64,000 nucleotides of DNA, from the NCBI GenBank assembly GCA_002340095.1, contig DDKS01000005.1:14259-78258 (forward strand), in the 5' to 3' direction. This document shows, piece by piece, positions 35,573 through 44,168 of the stretch (positions within the stretch are counted from its first letter, which is position 1; each line of letters begins with the position of its first letter). Source of the stretch: Betaproteobacteria bacterium UBA2592. GTDB lineage: Bacteria > Pseudomonadota > Gammaproteobacteria > Burkholderiales > Rhodocyclaceae. A program made the translations under genes and the position numbers. The notes under the pieces are model-generated. The model ran no database searches, had not been told where the DNA came from, and worked only from the letters and a program-made list of their open reading frames with translations.

Positions 35573-36709
35573 CCGGGCGACGGCCTCTTCCAGGCGGGCC
35601 TGGTCGGTGGTGTAGGCAAAGCGGATGTAACGCTCCGGCTGGTGGTGGCCGAAGTCCAGACCCGGGGTGGCGGCGACCCCGGCTTCTTCCAGCAGGCGGG
35701 TGGCCAGCGTGAAACTGTCGTCGGCCAGGGCTGAACAGTCGCACCAGAGATAGAACGCCCCTTCGGGCCGGGCGGCGAGACGGAAGCCCAGTTGCGCAAG
35801 GGCGGGGGCCAGATAGTCCCGGCGCTGGCGCAGGATGGCCCGGCGTGCTTCGAGAATGCTCAGGGTTTCCGGCTGGAAAGCGGCCAGGGCGGCGTGCTGG
35901 GCCGGGGTGGAGGGGGCGATGAAGAGGTTCTGGGCCAGCTTTTCCACCTCCCGCAGATAGGTTTCCGGCACCACCAGCCAGCCGAGCCGCCAGCCGGTCA
36001 TCTGGAAATACTTGGAAAAGCTGTTGATGACCCACAGGTCGTCTCCGGCGGCCAGGGCGGTGGGGCAATCCTGGTCGTAGCTGAGGCCATGGTAGATCTC
36101 GTCCACCAGCAGGTGGCCGTTCCGGGCCCGGGTGGCCTCGGCCAGGGTTTCCAGTTCGACGGAGGAGAGCAGGGTGCCGGTGGGGTTGGCCGGGCTCGCC
36201 ACCAGGGCGCCGGCGGTGCGATCGTCCCAGTAACGGGCCAGCAGTGCCGGGGTGAGCTGGAAGTTGTCTTCCGGGCCCACCGGCACGGCTACCGGCTCGC
36301 CTTCGAAGACCCGTACGAAGTGGCGGTTGCAGGGGTAGCCCGGGTCGGCGAGCAACCAGCGGCTGTTGGGGTCGGTGAGGCAGGCCAGGGCCAGGGTCAA
36401 GGCACCGGAGGCCCCGGCGGTGACGACGATGCGCCGGGCGGGAACATCGACACCGTAGCGGCTTCGGTAGAAATCGGCGATGGCCTGGCGCAGTTCGGGC
36501 AGCCCCAGGGCCGGGGTGTAAAAGGTCTTGCCGGCGGCGATGGCGGCCTGGGCGGCGCGGACGATGGGCGCCGGTGTGGGAAAGTCAGGCTCACCCACCT
36601 CCATGTGCACGATGTCCCGGCCCCGGGCCTCCAGGGCCTGGGCACGGGCCAGCAGTTCCATGACGTGGAAGGGGGCAATGTCCTGATTGCGGCGGGCAGA
36701 TGGACGCAT
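35549..36709 (-). CDS. Class I/II pyridoxal-phosphate aminotransferase
   Basis: A 386-residue fold-type I aminotransferase. The PLP lysine is in INSFSKYFQMTGWRLGW, with substrate/cofactor motifs HMEVGEPDFPTPAPIV, FYTPALGLPELRQAIADFY, SPANPTGTLLS and LLVDEIYHGLSYD. The C-terminal Arg for the substrate carboxylate is in YIRFAYTT. It belongs to the large AspC/alanine/aromatic-type group; the exact substrate cannot be decided. The start at MRPSARRNQDIAPFHV was chosen over one inside the upstream terminator. It lies downstream of pckG but behind its terminator. Confidence 0.9.
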   Translation of the reverse strand: MRPSARRNQDIAPFHVMELLARAQALEARGRDIVHMEVGEPDFPTPAPIVRAAQAAIAAGKTFYTPALGLPELRQAIADFYRSRYGVDVPARRIVVTAGASGALTLALACLTDPNSRWLLADPGYPCNRHFVRVFEGEPVAVPVGPEDNFQLTPALLARYWDDRTAGALVASPANPTGTLLSSVELETLAEATRARNGHLLVDEIYHGLSYDQDCPTALAAGDDLWVINSFSKYFQMTGWRLGWLVVPETYLREVEKLAQNLFIAPSTPAQHAALAAFQPETLSILEARRAILRQRRDYLAPALAQLGFRLAARPEGAFYLWCDCSALADDSFTLATRLLEEAGVAATPGLDFGHHQPERYIRFAYTTDQARLEEAVARLGRYLGR

Positions 36710-36723
36710 GGGGGGCTCCGGGT

Positions 36724-36757
36724 GAAAAAGCAAAACGGCCACCCGCAGGTGGCCGTT
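36724..36757 (-). terminator. Terminator of pckG (minus strand)
   Basis: Read on the minus strand, AACGGCCACC pairs with GGTGGCCGTT (10-base perfect stem, 4-base loop), followed by TTGCTTTTTC. It lies between the pckG stop and the aminotransferase start. Confidence 0.85.
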
Positions 36758-36778
36758 CATCAGGGGTATCGCAGAAAC

Positions 36779-38623
36779 TCAGGCCGCATCCTTGAACAGG
36801 CCCAGCTCGAACAGCTCGCGCTTCAGGGTCAGTTCCTTGGGCAGCTTCTCGCCCAGTTTGTCGAACCATTCCTTGTGCAGTTCCAGTTCCTTCTGCCAGG
36901 CCTCGGCATCCACAGTGGTGAGGGCATCGAATTCGGCCTTGCTGATGTCGGTGCCGGTCCAGTCGATGTCATCGAAACGGGGCATCCAGCCGAGGACGGT
37001 TTCCTTGGCGGCGACGGTGCCCTTGCAGCGCTCCACGATCCACTTCAGGACGCGCATGTTGTCGCCGAAACCAGGCCACATGAATTCGCCCTTCTCGTTC
37101 ATGCGGAACCAGTTCACGCAGAAGATCTTCGGGGTGGCATCCACGGTGTGACCCATCTTCAACCAGTGGTTGAAGTAGTCACCCATGTGGTAGCCACAGA
37201 AGGGCAGCATCGCGAACGGATCGCGGCGCACCACCCCCTGTTGACCGAAGGCGGCGGCAGTGGTCTCGGAGCCCAGGGTGGCGGCCATGTAGACGCCGTA
37301 GTTCCAGTTGAAGGCCTGGTACACCAGCGGCACGGTGGTGGCGCGACGGCCGCCGAAGATGAAGGCGGAGATGGGCACGCCGGCGGGATCTTCCCAGGCC
37401 GGGTCGATGGAGGGGCACTGGCTGGCCGGGGCCGTGAAACGGGAGTTCGGATGGGCGGCTTTCCTGCCGGCCTTGCCGTCTTCGGGCGTCCAGTCCTTGC
37501 CCTGCCAGTCGATCAGATGCGCGGGGGGCTCCTTGGTGAGGCCTTCCCACCACACGTCACCATCGTCGGTGAGGGCCACGTTGGTGAAGATGATGTTTTC
37601 CTTGAGCGTGGCCAGGGCGTTGTAGTTGGTTTTCTCGCTGGTGCCGGGCGCGACGCCGAAGAAGCCGGCTTCGGGGTTGATGGCGTAGAAGCGGGTGACG
37701 CCGTCCTTGTCGACACGCGGCTTGATCCAGGCGATGTCGTCGCCGATGGTGGTGATCTTCCAGCCGTTGAAGGACTTGGGCGGGATCAGCATGGCGAAGT
37801 TGGTCTTGCCGCAGGCGGACGGGAAGGCGGCCGCCACATAGGTCTTCTCGCCCTCGGGGGATTCCACGCCCAGGATCAGCATGTGTTCGGCCAGCCAGCC
37901 CTGGTCCCGGGCCATGGTGGAGGCGATGCGGAGCGCGAAGCACTTCTTGCCGAGCAGGGCGTTGCCGCCGTAGCCGGAGCCGTAGGACCAGATTTCCCGG
38001 GTTTCGGGGAAATGCACGATGTACTTGGTGGTGGGGTTGCAGGGCCACTTCACGTCCTGCTGACCGGGTTCCAGGGGGGCGCCCACGGTGTGCACGCAGG
38101 GCACGAATTCGCCGTCGCTGCCGATCACGTCATACACGGCCTTGCCCATGCGGGTCATGGTGCGCATGTTGACCACCACGTAGGGGGAATCGGAAAGCTC
38201 GACACCGATGTGGGCGATGGGGGAGCCCAGGGGGCCCATGGAGAAGGGGATCACGTACAGGGTGCGGCCCTTCATGCAGCCCTTGAACAGGCCGTTGAGG
38301 GTCTCGCGCATCTTCTTCGGGTCTTCCCAGTTGTTGGTGGGGCCGGCGTCTTCCTTCTTCTCGGAACAGATGAAGGTGCGGTCCTCGACCCGGGCCACGT
38401 CGGAGGGGTCGGAGAAGGCGAGGTAGGAGTTGGGGCGTTTCTGCTCGTTCAGTTTGATCAGGGTGCCGGCCTTGACCATTTCGGCGCACAGACGATCATA
38501 TTCTTCCTGGGAGCCATCGGCCCAGTAGATCCGATCCGGCTGGGTCAGCTCAGCGATTTGGGCAACCCATTGTTTCAGGCGCTCATTTTTGACGTAGGCG
38601 GGAGCATTCAACGGTGCGGTCAT
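36779..38623 (-). CDS. pckG: Phosphoenolpyruvate carboxykinase (GTP)
   Basis: A 614-residue GTP-type PEPCK that converts oxaloacetate and GTP to PEP, the gateway to gluconeogenesis from C4 acids. The kinase-1a P-loop lies in AAFPSACGKTNFAMLIPP with the reactive-loop Cys, followed by TTIGDDIAWIKP (kinase-2), the guanine-binding NWFRMNEKGEFMWPGFGDNM region and RRATTVPLVYQAFNW. Length is standard. It has its own terminator. The 295-base gap upstream to the divergent maeB holds a CATAAT -10-like hexamer for this strand (38771-38776). Confidence 0.98.
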   Translation of the reverse strand: MTAPLNAPAYVKNERLKQWVAQIAELTQPDRIYWADGSQEEYDRLCAEMVKAGTLIKLNEQKRPNSYLAFSDPSDVARVEDRTFICSEKKEDAGPTNNWEDPKKMRETLNGLFKGCMKGRTLYVIPFSMGPLGSPIAHIGVELSDSPYVVVNMRTMTRMGKAVYDVIGSDGEFVPCVHTVGAPLEPGQQDVKWPCNPTTKYIVHFPETREIWSYGSGYGGNALLGKKCFALRIASTMARDQGWLAEHMLILGVESPEGEKTYVAAAFPSACGKTNFAMLIPPKSFNGWKITTIGDDIAWIKPRVDKDGVTRFYAINPEAGFFGVAPGTSEKTNYNALATLKENIIFTNVALTDDGDVWWEGLTKEPPAHLIDWQGKDWTPEDGKAGRKAAHPNSRFTAPASQCPSIDPAWEDPAGVPISAFIFGGRRATTVPLVYQAFNWNYGVYMAATLGSETTAAAFGQQGVVRRDPFAMLPFCGYHMGDYFNHWLKMGHTVDATPKIFCVNWFRMNEKGEFMWPGFGDNMRVLKWIVERCKGTVAAKETVLGWMPRFDDIDWTGTDISKAEFDALTTVDAEAWQKELELHKEWFDKLGEKLPKELTLKRELFELGLFKDAA

Positions 38624-38770
38624 ATCAATCTCTCTTCAAGATCAGAATCAGCAGGAAAATGGGCCCTCAAGGTGATGCATGGTGTTGCATGGCGGGTCCG
38701 AACCGTTCTCCGCGCCGGTCGCTGGGCTTTCTCGGGGGGGGTCCAGTCGGCCGTCGGCAGGAAAGCCCGT

Positions 38771-38776
38771 AATTAT
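38771..38776 (-). promoter_or_regulatory. Candidate pckG -10 element
   Basis: CATAAT on the minus strand, with TTTTTG about 17 bases further upstream, in the AT-richer middle of the pckG-maeB divergent region. Weak evidence; leader of about 145 bases if used. Confidence 0.3.
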
Positions 38777-38864
38777 GCCATAACCGCCTGGAAACAAAAA
38801 CTTGACTTTGCTTTCCCGGAGCGGGACTACGGGCTTTCCGAAGCAGCGGAAGGCTGGACTGACA

Positions 38865-38873
38865 TGCTAGAAT
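38865..38873 (+). promoter_or_regulatory. Extended -10 element of maeB
   Basis: TGCTAGAAT has the TGn extension before TAGAAT and lies 46 bases ahead of the maeB ATG. No convincing -35 is seen. Confidence 0.45.
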
Positions 38874-38918
38874 CTTCTCGCTAATCAAAACTTATTTTCA
38901 CAATACGAGACAGGATCC

Positions 38919-41201
38919 ATGGACAAGCAACAGTTGCGCAACGCCGCTCTCTATTACCACCGTCATCCCCGGCCGGGGAAGATTGCGGTCCTGCCCACCA
39001 AGCAGCTCACCAACCAGTATGACCTGTCCATGGCCTATTCTCCCGGGGTGGCGGCCGCCTGCGAGGAGATCGTCGCCGATCCCGCCGAGGTGTCGACCCT
39101 GACCGCCCGGGCCAACCTGGTGGGGGTCATCACCAACGGCACGGCGGTGCTGGGCCTCGGCAACATCGGCCCCCTGGCGGCCAAACCGGTGATGGAAGGC
39201 AAGGGGGTGCTGTTCAAGAAGTTCGCCAACATCGACGTGTTCGATCTGGAGATCGCCGAGCGGGACCCGGACCGGCTGGTCGACATGATCGTCGCCCTGG
39301 AACCCACTTTTGGCGGTATCAACCTGGAGGACATCAAGGCCCCCGAGTGCTTCTACATCGAGAAGAAGTGCAGGGAACGCATGAAGATACCCGTCTTCCA
39401 CGACGACCAGCACGGTACCGCCATCGTGGTGGGCGCTGCCATCCTGAACGGCCTGACCCTGCTGGGCAAGGACCTGAAGCAGGTCAAGCTGGTGACCTCG
39501 GGCGCCGGTGCGGCGGCGCTCGCTTGTCTTGACCTGCTGGTGATGCTCGGGGTGCCGGTGGAGAACATCTGGGTCACCGACATCAAGGGGGTGGTGTATG
39601 AGGGCCGGGTCGAGGAGATGGACGAGATCAAGGCACGCTACGCCAAGAAGACGGACGCCCGCACCCTGGCCGATGTGATCGAGGGGGCCGACGTGTTCCT
39701 GGGGCTTTCGGCCGGTGGCGTGCTCAAGCCGGAAATGGTCGCGAAGATGGCGGCCAGGCCGATGATCCTGGCGCTGGCCAACCCCAATCCGGAAATCCTG
39801 CCCGAGCAGGTGCGTGCCGTGCGCGATGATGCCATCATCGCCACGGGCCGCTCCGACTACCCGAACCAGGTGAACAATGTTCTGTGCTTCCCCTTCATCT
39901 TCCGGGGCGCCCTGGACGTGGGCGCCACCACCATCACCGAGGCAATGAAGCTGGCCGCCGTCCGGGCCATCGCCGAACTGGCCCGGGCCGAGCAGAGCGA
40001 GGTGGTGGCGGCAGCTTATGGTGAAAAGGTTTCTGCCTTCGGCCCCGAATACCTGATCCCCAAGCCCTTCGATCCCCGCCTGATCGTCAAGATCGCCCCG
40101 GCGGTGGCCCGGGCTGCCATGGATTCCGGCGTTGCCACCCGGCCCATCAGCGACTGGTCCGCCTATCTGCAGAGTCTCAATGAGTTCGTCTATCACTCGG
40201 GCCTGATCATGAAGCCCGTGTTCGCCCAGGCCAAGGCGGCGCCCAAACGCATCGTCTATGCGGAAGGGGAGGACGAACGGGTGCTGCGTGCCGTTCAGGT
40301 CGTGCGCGATGAAGGACTCGCCCTGCCCATCCTCATCGGCCGGCCTGCCGAAATCCAGCACAAGATCCGTGCAGCCGGGCTGCGTCTCAAGGAAGGGCAT
40401 GATTTCGAGGTGGTGCACCCAGAATCCCGCTTCTTCCAAGACCATTTCGAGGAATTCTGGCGCACCTACCATGGCATGATGGAGCGCAAAGGGGTCGCGC
40501 CCGACTATGCGCGCCGCGAGATCCGCCGCCGGGCAACCCTGTACGGGGCGCTGATGGTGCGCCTGGGCCATGCGGACGGGCTCATCTGTGGCACTTTCGG
40601 CCGCCATGACCTGCACCGGGATTACGTCGAACACATCATCGGCACCGCGCCCGGCGTCAGCAATTACGCCACCATGAACATGCTCATGCTGCCCGGCCGC
40701 ACCGTTTTCATTGCCGACACCTACGTCAATTACGACCCCAGCGCCGAGCAGCTGGCCGAGATGACTCTGCTGGCCTGTGACGAGATTCGCAAGTTCGGCA
40801 TCCAGCCCAAGGTGGCCCTGCTTTCCCACTCCACCTTCGGCAGCGAAGACACGCCCACCTCCATCAAGATGCGCCAGGTGCTCGCCCTGCTCAACGCCCG
40901 GGCGCCGGAGCTGGAAGTGGAAGGGGAAATGCACGGAGATGCCGCCCTGGACGAGCAGATCCGTCTGGCCGTCTTCCCCAACTCCCGGCTCAGGGGGGCC
41001 GCCAACCTGCTGGTGATGCCCACCCTCGATGCCGCCAACATTTCCTTCAACCTGCTCAAGACCGCTGCCGGCGACAATCTCACCGTCGGTCCCATCTTGC
41101 TGGGAGCGGCGAAGCCGGTGCATATCCTCACGCCCACGTCCACCGTGCGCCGGATCGTCAACATGACGGCCCTGACCGTGGTGGATGCGGCGCGCAACTG
41201 A
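38919..41201 (+). CDS. maeB: NADP-dependent malic enzyme with C-terminal phosphotransacetylase-like domain
   Basis: A 760-residue MaeB-type protein. The N-terminal malic enzyme part (~1-425) has YSPGVAAACEEI, the metal-binding DVFDLEIAERD and EDIKAPECFYIE, and the nucleotide-binding GAGAAALACLDLLVMLGV. The C-terminal part (~430-755) resembles phosphotransacetylase (YAEGEDERVLRAVQVVRDEG, NYDPSAEQLAEMTLLACDEI, NLLVMPTLDAANISFNLLKT); in MaeB proteins this domain mediates acetyl-CoA inhibition and oligomerisation rather than catalysis. It makes pyruvate and NADPH from malate, complementary to PckG next door. Confidence 0.97.
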   Translation: MDKQQLRNAALYYHRHPRPGKIAVLPTKQLTNQYDLSMAYSPGVAAACEEIVADPAEVSTLTARANLVGVITNGTAVLGLGNIGPLAAKPVMEGKGVLFKKFANIDVFDLEIAERDPDRLVDMIVALEPTFGGINLEDIKAPECFYIEKKCRERMKIPVFHDDQHGTAIVVGAAILNGLTLLGKDLKQVKLVTSGAGAAALACLDLLVMLGVPVENIWVTDIKGVVYEGRVEEMDEIKARYAKKTDARTLADVIEGADVFLGLSAGGVLKPEMVAKMAARPMILALANPNPEILPEQVRAVRDDAIIATGRSDYPNQVNNVLCFPFIFRGALDVGATTITEAMKLAAVRAIAELARAEQSEVVAAAYGEKVSAFGPEYLIPKPFDPRLIVKIAPAVARAAMDSGVATRPISDWSAYLQSLNEFVYHSGLIMKPVFAQAKAAPKRIVYAEGEDERVLRAVQVVRDEGLALPILIGRPAEIQHKIRAAGLRLKEGHDFEVVHPESRFFQDHFEEFWRTYHGMMERKGVAPDYARREIRRRATLYGALMVRLGHADGLICGTFGRHDLHRDYVEHIIGTAPGVSNYATMNMLMLPGRTVFIADTYVNYDPSAEQLAEMTLLACDEIRKFGIQPKVALLSHSTFGSEDTPTSIKMRQVLALLNARAPELEVEGEMHGDAALDEQIRLAVFPNSRLRGAANLLVMPTLDAANISFNLLKTAAGDNLTVGPILLGAAKPVHILTPTSTVRRIVNMTALTVVDAARN

Positions 41202-41233
41202 ACCAGGTTCGGTGCGCGGGATGCTTGCCCGTG

Positions 41234-41259
41234 CCGGGGTGGCGCTCCCGCCACCCCGG
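41234..41259 (+). terminator. Strong hairpin after maeB, without a T tract
   Basis: A perfect 11-base stem CCGGGGTGGCG/CGCCACCCCGG with a CTCC loop, 33 bases after the maeB stop. No U tract follows, so it may be an mRNA-end stabiliser or a non-canonical terminator. Confidence 0.5.
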
Positions 41260-41361
41260 TCCTGCCATGGTCTGCGCCAGGCGCGACCTAGAATCGACTC
41301 CAGATTCAGCGGCTATCTACTTATTTTCATTGATTTTATATCCTCTGCTGATAAACTGAGC

Positions 41362-41367
41362 TAGAAT
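41362..41367 (+). promoter_or_regulatory. Candidate -10 element of the PbpG-like gene
   Basis: TAGAAT, 24 bases before the ATG, at the end of an AT-rich island (41310-41367) that is unusual for this GC-rich DNA. A second TAGAAT lies at 41289-41294. Confidence 0.4.
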
Positions 41368-41390
41368 TGCCCGCCAATCAGGGGAGGCCC

Positions 41391-42437
41391 ATGAAGAAAT
41401 TCACCATTACTTTGCTGGTTTGTGCCCTGACGGCTCTGGGAACGGGAGCTGGTGCGATAGCCGCAGAACAGCGGCAATCCGGCAAGACCGCTGCCGCCCA
41501 GAAGCAGCAGGCCAAGAAAACCGCTGCCAGGAAGGCCCCGGCGGCCAAGTCCGCCGCCAAGCCGGGCAAGAAACCGGTCCAGGCTGCCCGGCCGGCGGCA
41601 CGCAAGCAGCAGTTTGCCGCCAGTCAGTCCCAAGTCCGCAAGGTTTCCTCCCCGTCCGATGACTGGACCGGCGGCAACCCGGCCCTGGGTTCCGCGTCGG
41701 TGTTGGTCCTGGATCAGCACAGCGGTACTCCGCTGCTGGAAAAGAATGCCGGTCTCGTGGTGCCCATCGCCTCCATTTCCAAGCTCATGACTGCCATGGT
41801 CGTCCTCGATGCGGGGCTGGATCTGAACGAGGTCATCAGCATCACCGACGAAGACGTGGACTACCTCAAGGGGACTCGCTCCCGTCTCCAGGTGGGGTCG
41901 GCCATGACCCGTGACACGGCGCTCCTGCTGGCCCTGATGTCCTCGGAAAACCGGGCAGCCAATGCCCTGGGGCGGAACTTCCCTGGTGGTCTGCGAGCAT
42001 TTGTCGCCGCCATGAACCGCAAGGCCTTGGCCCTGGGCATGACCCATACCCGTTTCGAGGAACCCACCGGCTTGTCGGCCAACAACGTTTCCACGGCCCG
42101 GGATCTGGCCCGCATGGTGGCCGCGGCCCACCAGTACCCCAAGATCCGCGAGTATTCCACCATGGCCGAAGCCCGGGTCGATCTGGGACACCGCATCCTC
42201 GATTTCACCAATACCAATGCCCTGGTGAAGAATCCCGAATGGCAGATCGGCCTGTCCAAGACCGGCTACATCTCCGAGGCCGGGCGTTGTCTGGTGATGC
42301 AGACCTGGGTGGCGGACAGGCCCGTGGTGATGGTGCTGCTCGATTCCAATGGCAAGATGACCCGGGTGGGCGATGCAAACCGCATCAAGCGCTGGATGGA
42401 AAGTGCCGGGGTCGGCTACCGGAACACCGGCGCCTGA
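41391..42437 (+). CDS. pbpG: D-alanyl-D-alanine endopeptidase, PbpG/DacB-type low-mass PBP
   Basis: A 348-residue periplasmic serine peptidase of the S11 family. A Sec signal peptide (MKKFTITLLVCALTALGTGA GAIAA, residues 1-25) is followed by a 65-residue Lys/Ala/Gln-rich basic linker and then the penicillin-binding domain. The active-site triad motifs are SISK (SxxK), SEN (SxN) and KTG in GLSKTGYISEAGRC. E. coli PbpG cleaves D-Ala-mDAP crosslinks. The lysine-rich linker looks like histone H1 tails and is unusual for this enzyme. The GGGGAGG ribosome site is strong. Confidence 0.93.
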   Translation: MKKFTITLLVCALTALGTGAGAIAAEQRQSGKTAAAQKQQAKKTAARKAPAAKSAAKPGKKPVQAARPAARKQQFAASQSQVRKVSSPSDDWTGGNPALGSASVLVLDQHSGTPLLEKNAGLVVPIASISKLMTAMVVLDAGLDLNEVISITDEDVDYLKGTRSRLQVGSAMTRDTALLLALMSSENRAANALGRNFPGGLRAFVAAMNRKALALGMTHTRFEEPTGLSANNVSTARDLARMVAAAHQYPKIREYSTMAEARVDLGHRILDFTNTNALVKNPEWQIGLSKTGYISEAGRCLVMQTWVADRPVVMVLLDSNGKMTRVGDANRIKRWMESAGVGYRNTGA

Positions 42438-42464
42438 CAAGGCTGAAGTCCGTACATGAGGAGG

Positions 42465-42491
42465 ACGCGGCCCCGGGCCGCGTTTTTTTTG
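42465..42491 (+). terminator. Terminator after the PbpG-like gene
   Basis: ACGCGGCC/GGCCGCGT stem with a tight CCCGG-region loop, followed directly by eight T residues. Confidence 0.85.
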
Positions 42492-42535
42492 CGGTGCGCC
42501 CGGGCAGCAGGGGGCCCTGCTTTGCCGCGCCACGC

Positions 42536-43306
42536 TCAGCGCGGGCCGGGCCGGTAGCCGAGGGCTTGCGAGATGGCGTCGGCGGTTTCCCGGACCAGAG
42601 CGGGCCAGCCTTCCTGGTGCCGTTCGGTCGGTGCCGAAACGGACAGGCCGGCCACCAGCTTGCCCTCGTCGTCGCGGATCGGGGCGGCCACGCATTTCAA
42701 GCCCACCTCGGCCTCTTCGGCATCGAAGCCGACCTGATGGCGGCGGATGCGTTCTAAGTCCTTCTCCAGGGCCGCCAGCGTCACCAGGGAGTGGGCGGTC
42801 TTGCCTGGCAGGCCGGTGCGTCGGGCGTAGTCGCGCACCGCCTCGGGCGGGTCCTCGGCCAGGAACAGCTTGCCCACCGAGGTCAGGTGCAGGGGAGCGC
42901 GGCCGCCCACCAGATACACCACCCGCACCAAGGAGCGGCCCGCCGAGGTCCGTTCGATGTAGATGATCTCATCCTCGTGGCGGATACCCAGGTTAACGCT
43001 TTCCCCGATCCTTTCATGGAGTTGCTGCATGAAGGGCAGGGCCAGCTGGCGCAGGTGGATGCGGCTCTTCACCAGGTTGCCCAGTTCCAGCAGACGGATG
43101 CCAAGCTGATAGCTGCCGGCATCCGGGCGCTGTACGAAGCGGCTGCTGGTCAGCGAGGCCAGGATGCGGTGGGCCGTCGAGGGGTGCAGCCCGGTACGCT
43201 GGGCCAAGGTCTTGAGGCTGACGGGATCGGGGGATTCGGCGAGGACATCGAGCAGTGCCATCATGCGCTCGATGACCTGGATGGAATTCTTGGGGGCTTC
43301 AGACAC
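42536..43306 (-). CDS. IclR-family transcriptional regulator
   Basis: A regulator of about 256 residues with an N-terminal winged HTH (IQVIERMMALLDVLAESPDP then LKTLAQRTGLHPSTAHRILA) and a C-terminal IclR effector domain (HLRQLALPFMQQLHERIGES, GRAPLHLTSVGKLFLAE, GLKCVAAPIRDDEGKLVAGL). The GTG start (VSEAPKNSIQVIER) has GGA about 11 bases upstream; an ATG 39 bases earlier (43345) also has a purine-rich site, so the start is uncertain. IclR proteins often control adjacent aromatic or glyoxylate genes. The only divergent neighbour is the half aldehyde dehydrogenase. Confidence 0.9.
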   Translation of the reverse strand: MSEAPKNSIQVIERMMALLDVLAESPDPVSLKTLAQRTGLHPSTAHRILASLTSSRFVQRPDAGSYQLGIRLLELGNLVKSRIHLRQLALPFMQQLHERIGESVNLGIRHEDEIIYIERTSAGRSLVRVVYLVGGRAPLHLTSVGKLFLAEDPPEAVRDYARRTGLPGKTAHSLVTLAALEKDLERIRRHQVGFDAEEAEVGLKCVAAPIRDDEGKLVAGLSVSAPTERHQEGWPALVRETADAISQALGYRPGPR

Positions 43307-43418
43307 GCTGCTTGGCTTCCGTTCAATCCGGCTTGGGGCTAACATGCCCCTTTTTCGTAAATCGGGCCCGTGGGCCCGGTTGTGCACCGCAGTATTCTAG
43401 CATTGGAGCGCATTCAAG

Positions 43419-44126
43419 ATGATGTTGAGTCCCGACGGCCCGCCGGCCCTGCCCCTGTGGATCAATGGCCGGGCATTTCTGACCATGGCGCCGGCTTTTT
43501 ACGAAGTCTGCGATGCCCAGACCGGTGCGGCCCTGCGCCGCACGCCGTTGTGCGGTGCGGAAGAGGTGGCCGAGGCCGCCCGGGCGGCCCGGGCGGCGGC
43601 TCCCGCCTGGGCCGCCCGGGAGAGCAGCGCCCGCCAGGAACTGCTGCAGGCCTGGGCGGCAGGGCTGGAGCAATACACGGGGCATTTTGCCAAGCTGGTG
43701 CGCCAGGAGACCGGCAAGGATGAAGCCCAGGCCCTGGCCGAGGTCGAGGCCGCGCTGGCGGCCCTGGGCGCCGGGATCGGCCTGCCGGAGGATGCCGGCC
43801 AGGTGGTGGGGCTGGCCTGGGACGACACGGCACCCCTGGCAAGGGCGGCTTCCCTGCTGGCGCCGATCCTGCGGGCCGGTGGCACGGTGGTGCTCAAGCC
43901 CAGCCCCAGGACGCCCGGGGCGGTCTACGCCCTGGTCGAGCTGTCGGCCCGGGTGGGCCTGCCGGCCGGAGTCGTCAACCTGGTGCAGGGGGATGAGGCG
44001 GCCTTGCAGGCCCTGTTCGCCGAGCCGGAGATCAGCCGGGTGGCGTTCTCGGGCCGGGACGAACTGGTGGCCCGGGTGGCCGTCATGGCCGCGCAAGGCG
44101 GCAAGCCCTTCTCCGTGGAGGACTGA
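43419..44126 (+). CDS. Half-length aldehyde dehydrogenase-like protein (NAD-binding part only)
   Basis: A 235-residue product that aligns by motif with the first half of the ~480-residue aldehyde dehydrogenase superfamily: an N-terminal WINGRAF strand, the AARAAAPAWAARESSARQEL helix, KLVRQETGKDEAQALAEVEA, then RAGGTVVLKPSPRTPGAVYA (cofactor Lys in VLKPS) and GVVNLVQGDEAALQALFAEP. It stops just after VAFSGRDELVARVAV, before the EELGGKSP and catalytic Cys region. The next 40 bases contain no continuation, so it cannot oxidise aldehydes by the usual mechanism. It may be a regulatory remnant or a pseudogene with an intact frame. Divergent from the IclR gene. Confidence 0.75.
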   Translation: MMLSPDGPPALPLWINGRAFLTMAPAFYEVCDAQTGAALRRTPLCGAEEVAEAARAARAAAPAWAARESSARQELLQAWAAGLEQYTGHFAKLVRQETGKDEAQALAEVEAALAALGAGIGLPEDAGQVVGLAWDDTAPLARAASLLAPILRAGGTVVLKPSPRTPGAVYALVELSARVGLPAGVVNLVQGDEAALQALFAEPEISRVAFSGRDELVARVAVMAAQGGKPFSVED

Positions 44127-44164
44127 GCCCCGGCTTTCCGGTGCTCGGGGCCGGCTTTCCGGCC
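44127..44164. terminator. Possible bidirectional hairpin terminator
   Basis: Two GC hairpins (GCCCCG/CGGGGC and GGCCGG-CTTT-CCGGCC) fill the gap between convergent stops of the aldehyde dehydrogenase-like and DUF47 genes. No T tract is present on either side. Confidence 0.35.
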
Positions 44165-44168
44165 GGCC

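Noticed and set aside
35792..38884. A 1030-codon open frame on the plus strand opposite the aminotransferase and pckG
   Set aside because: It is antisense to two intact conserved genes, and the product is Gly/Val/His-rich with no motif. Long antisense frames are expected in GC-rich DNA with strongly biased codon use.
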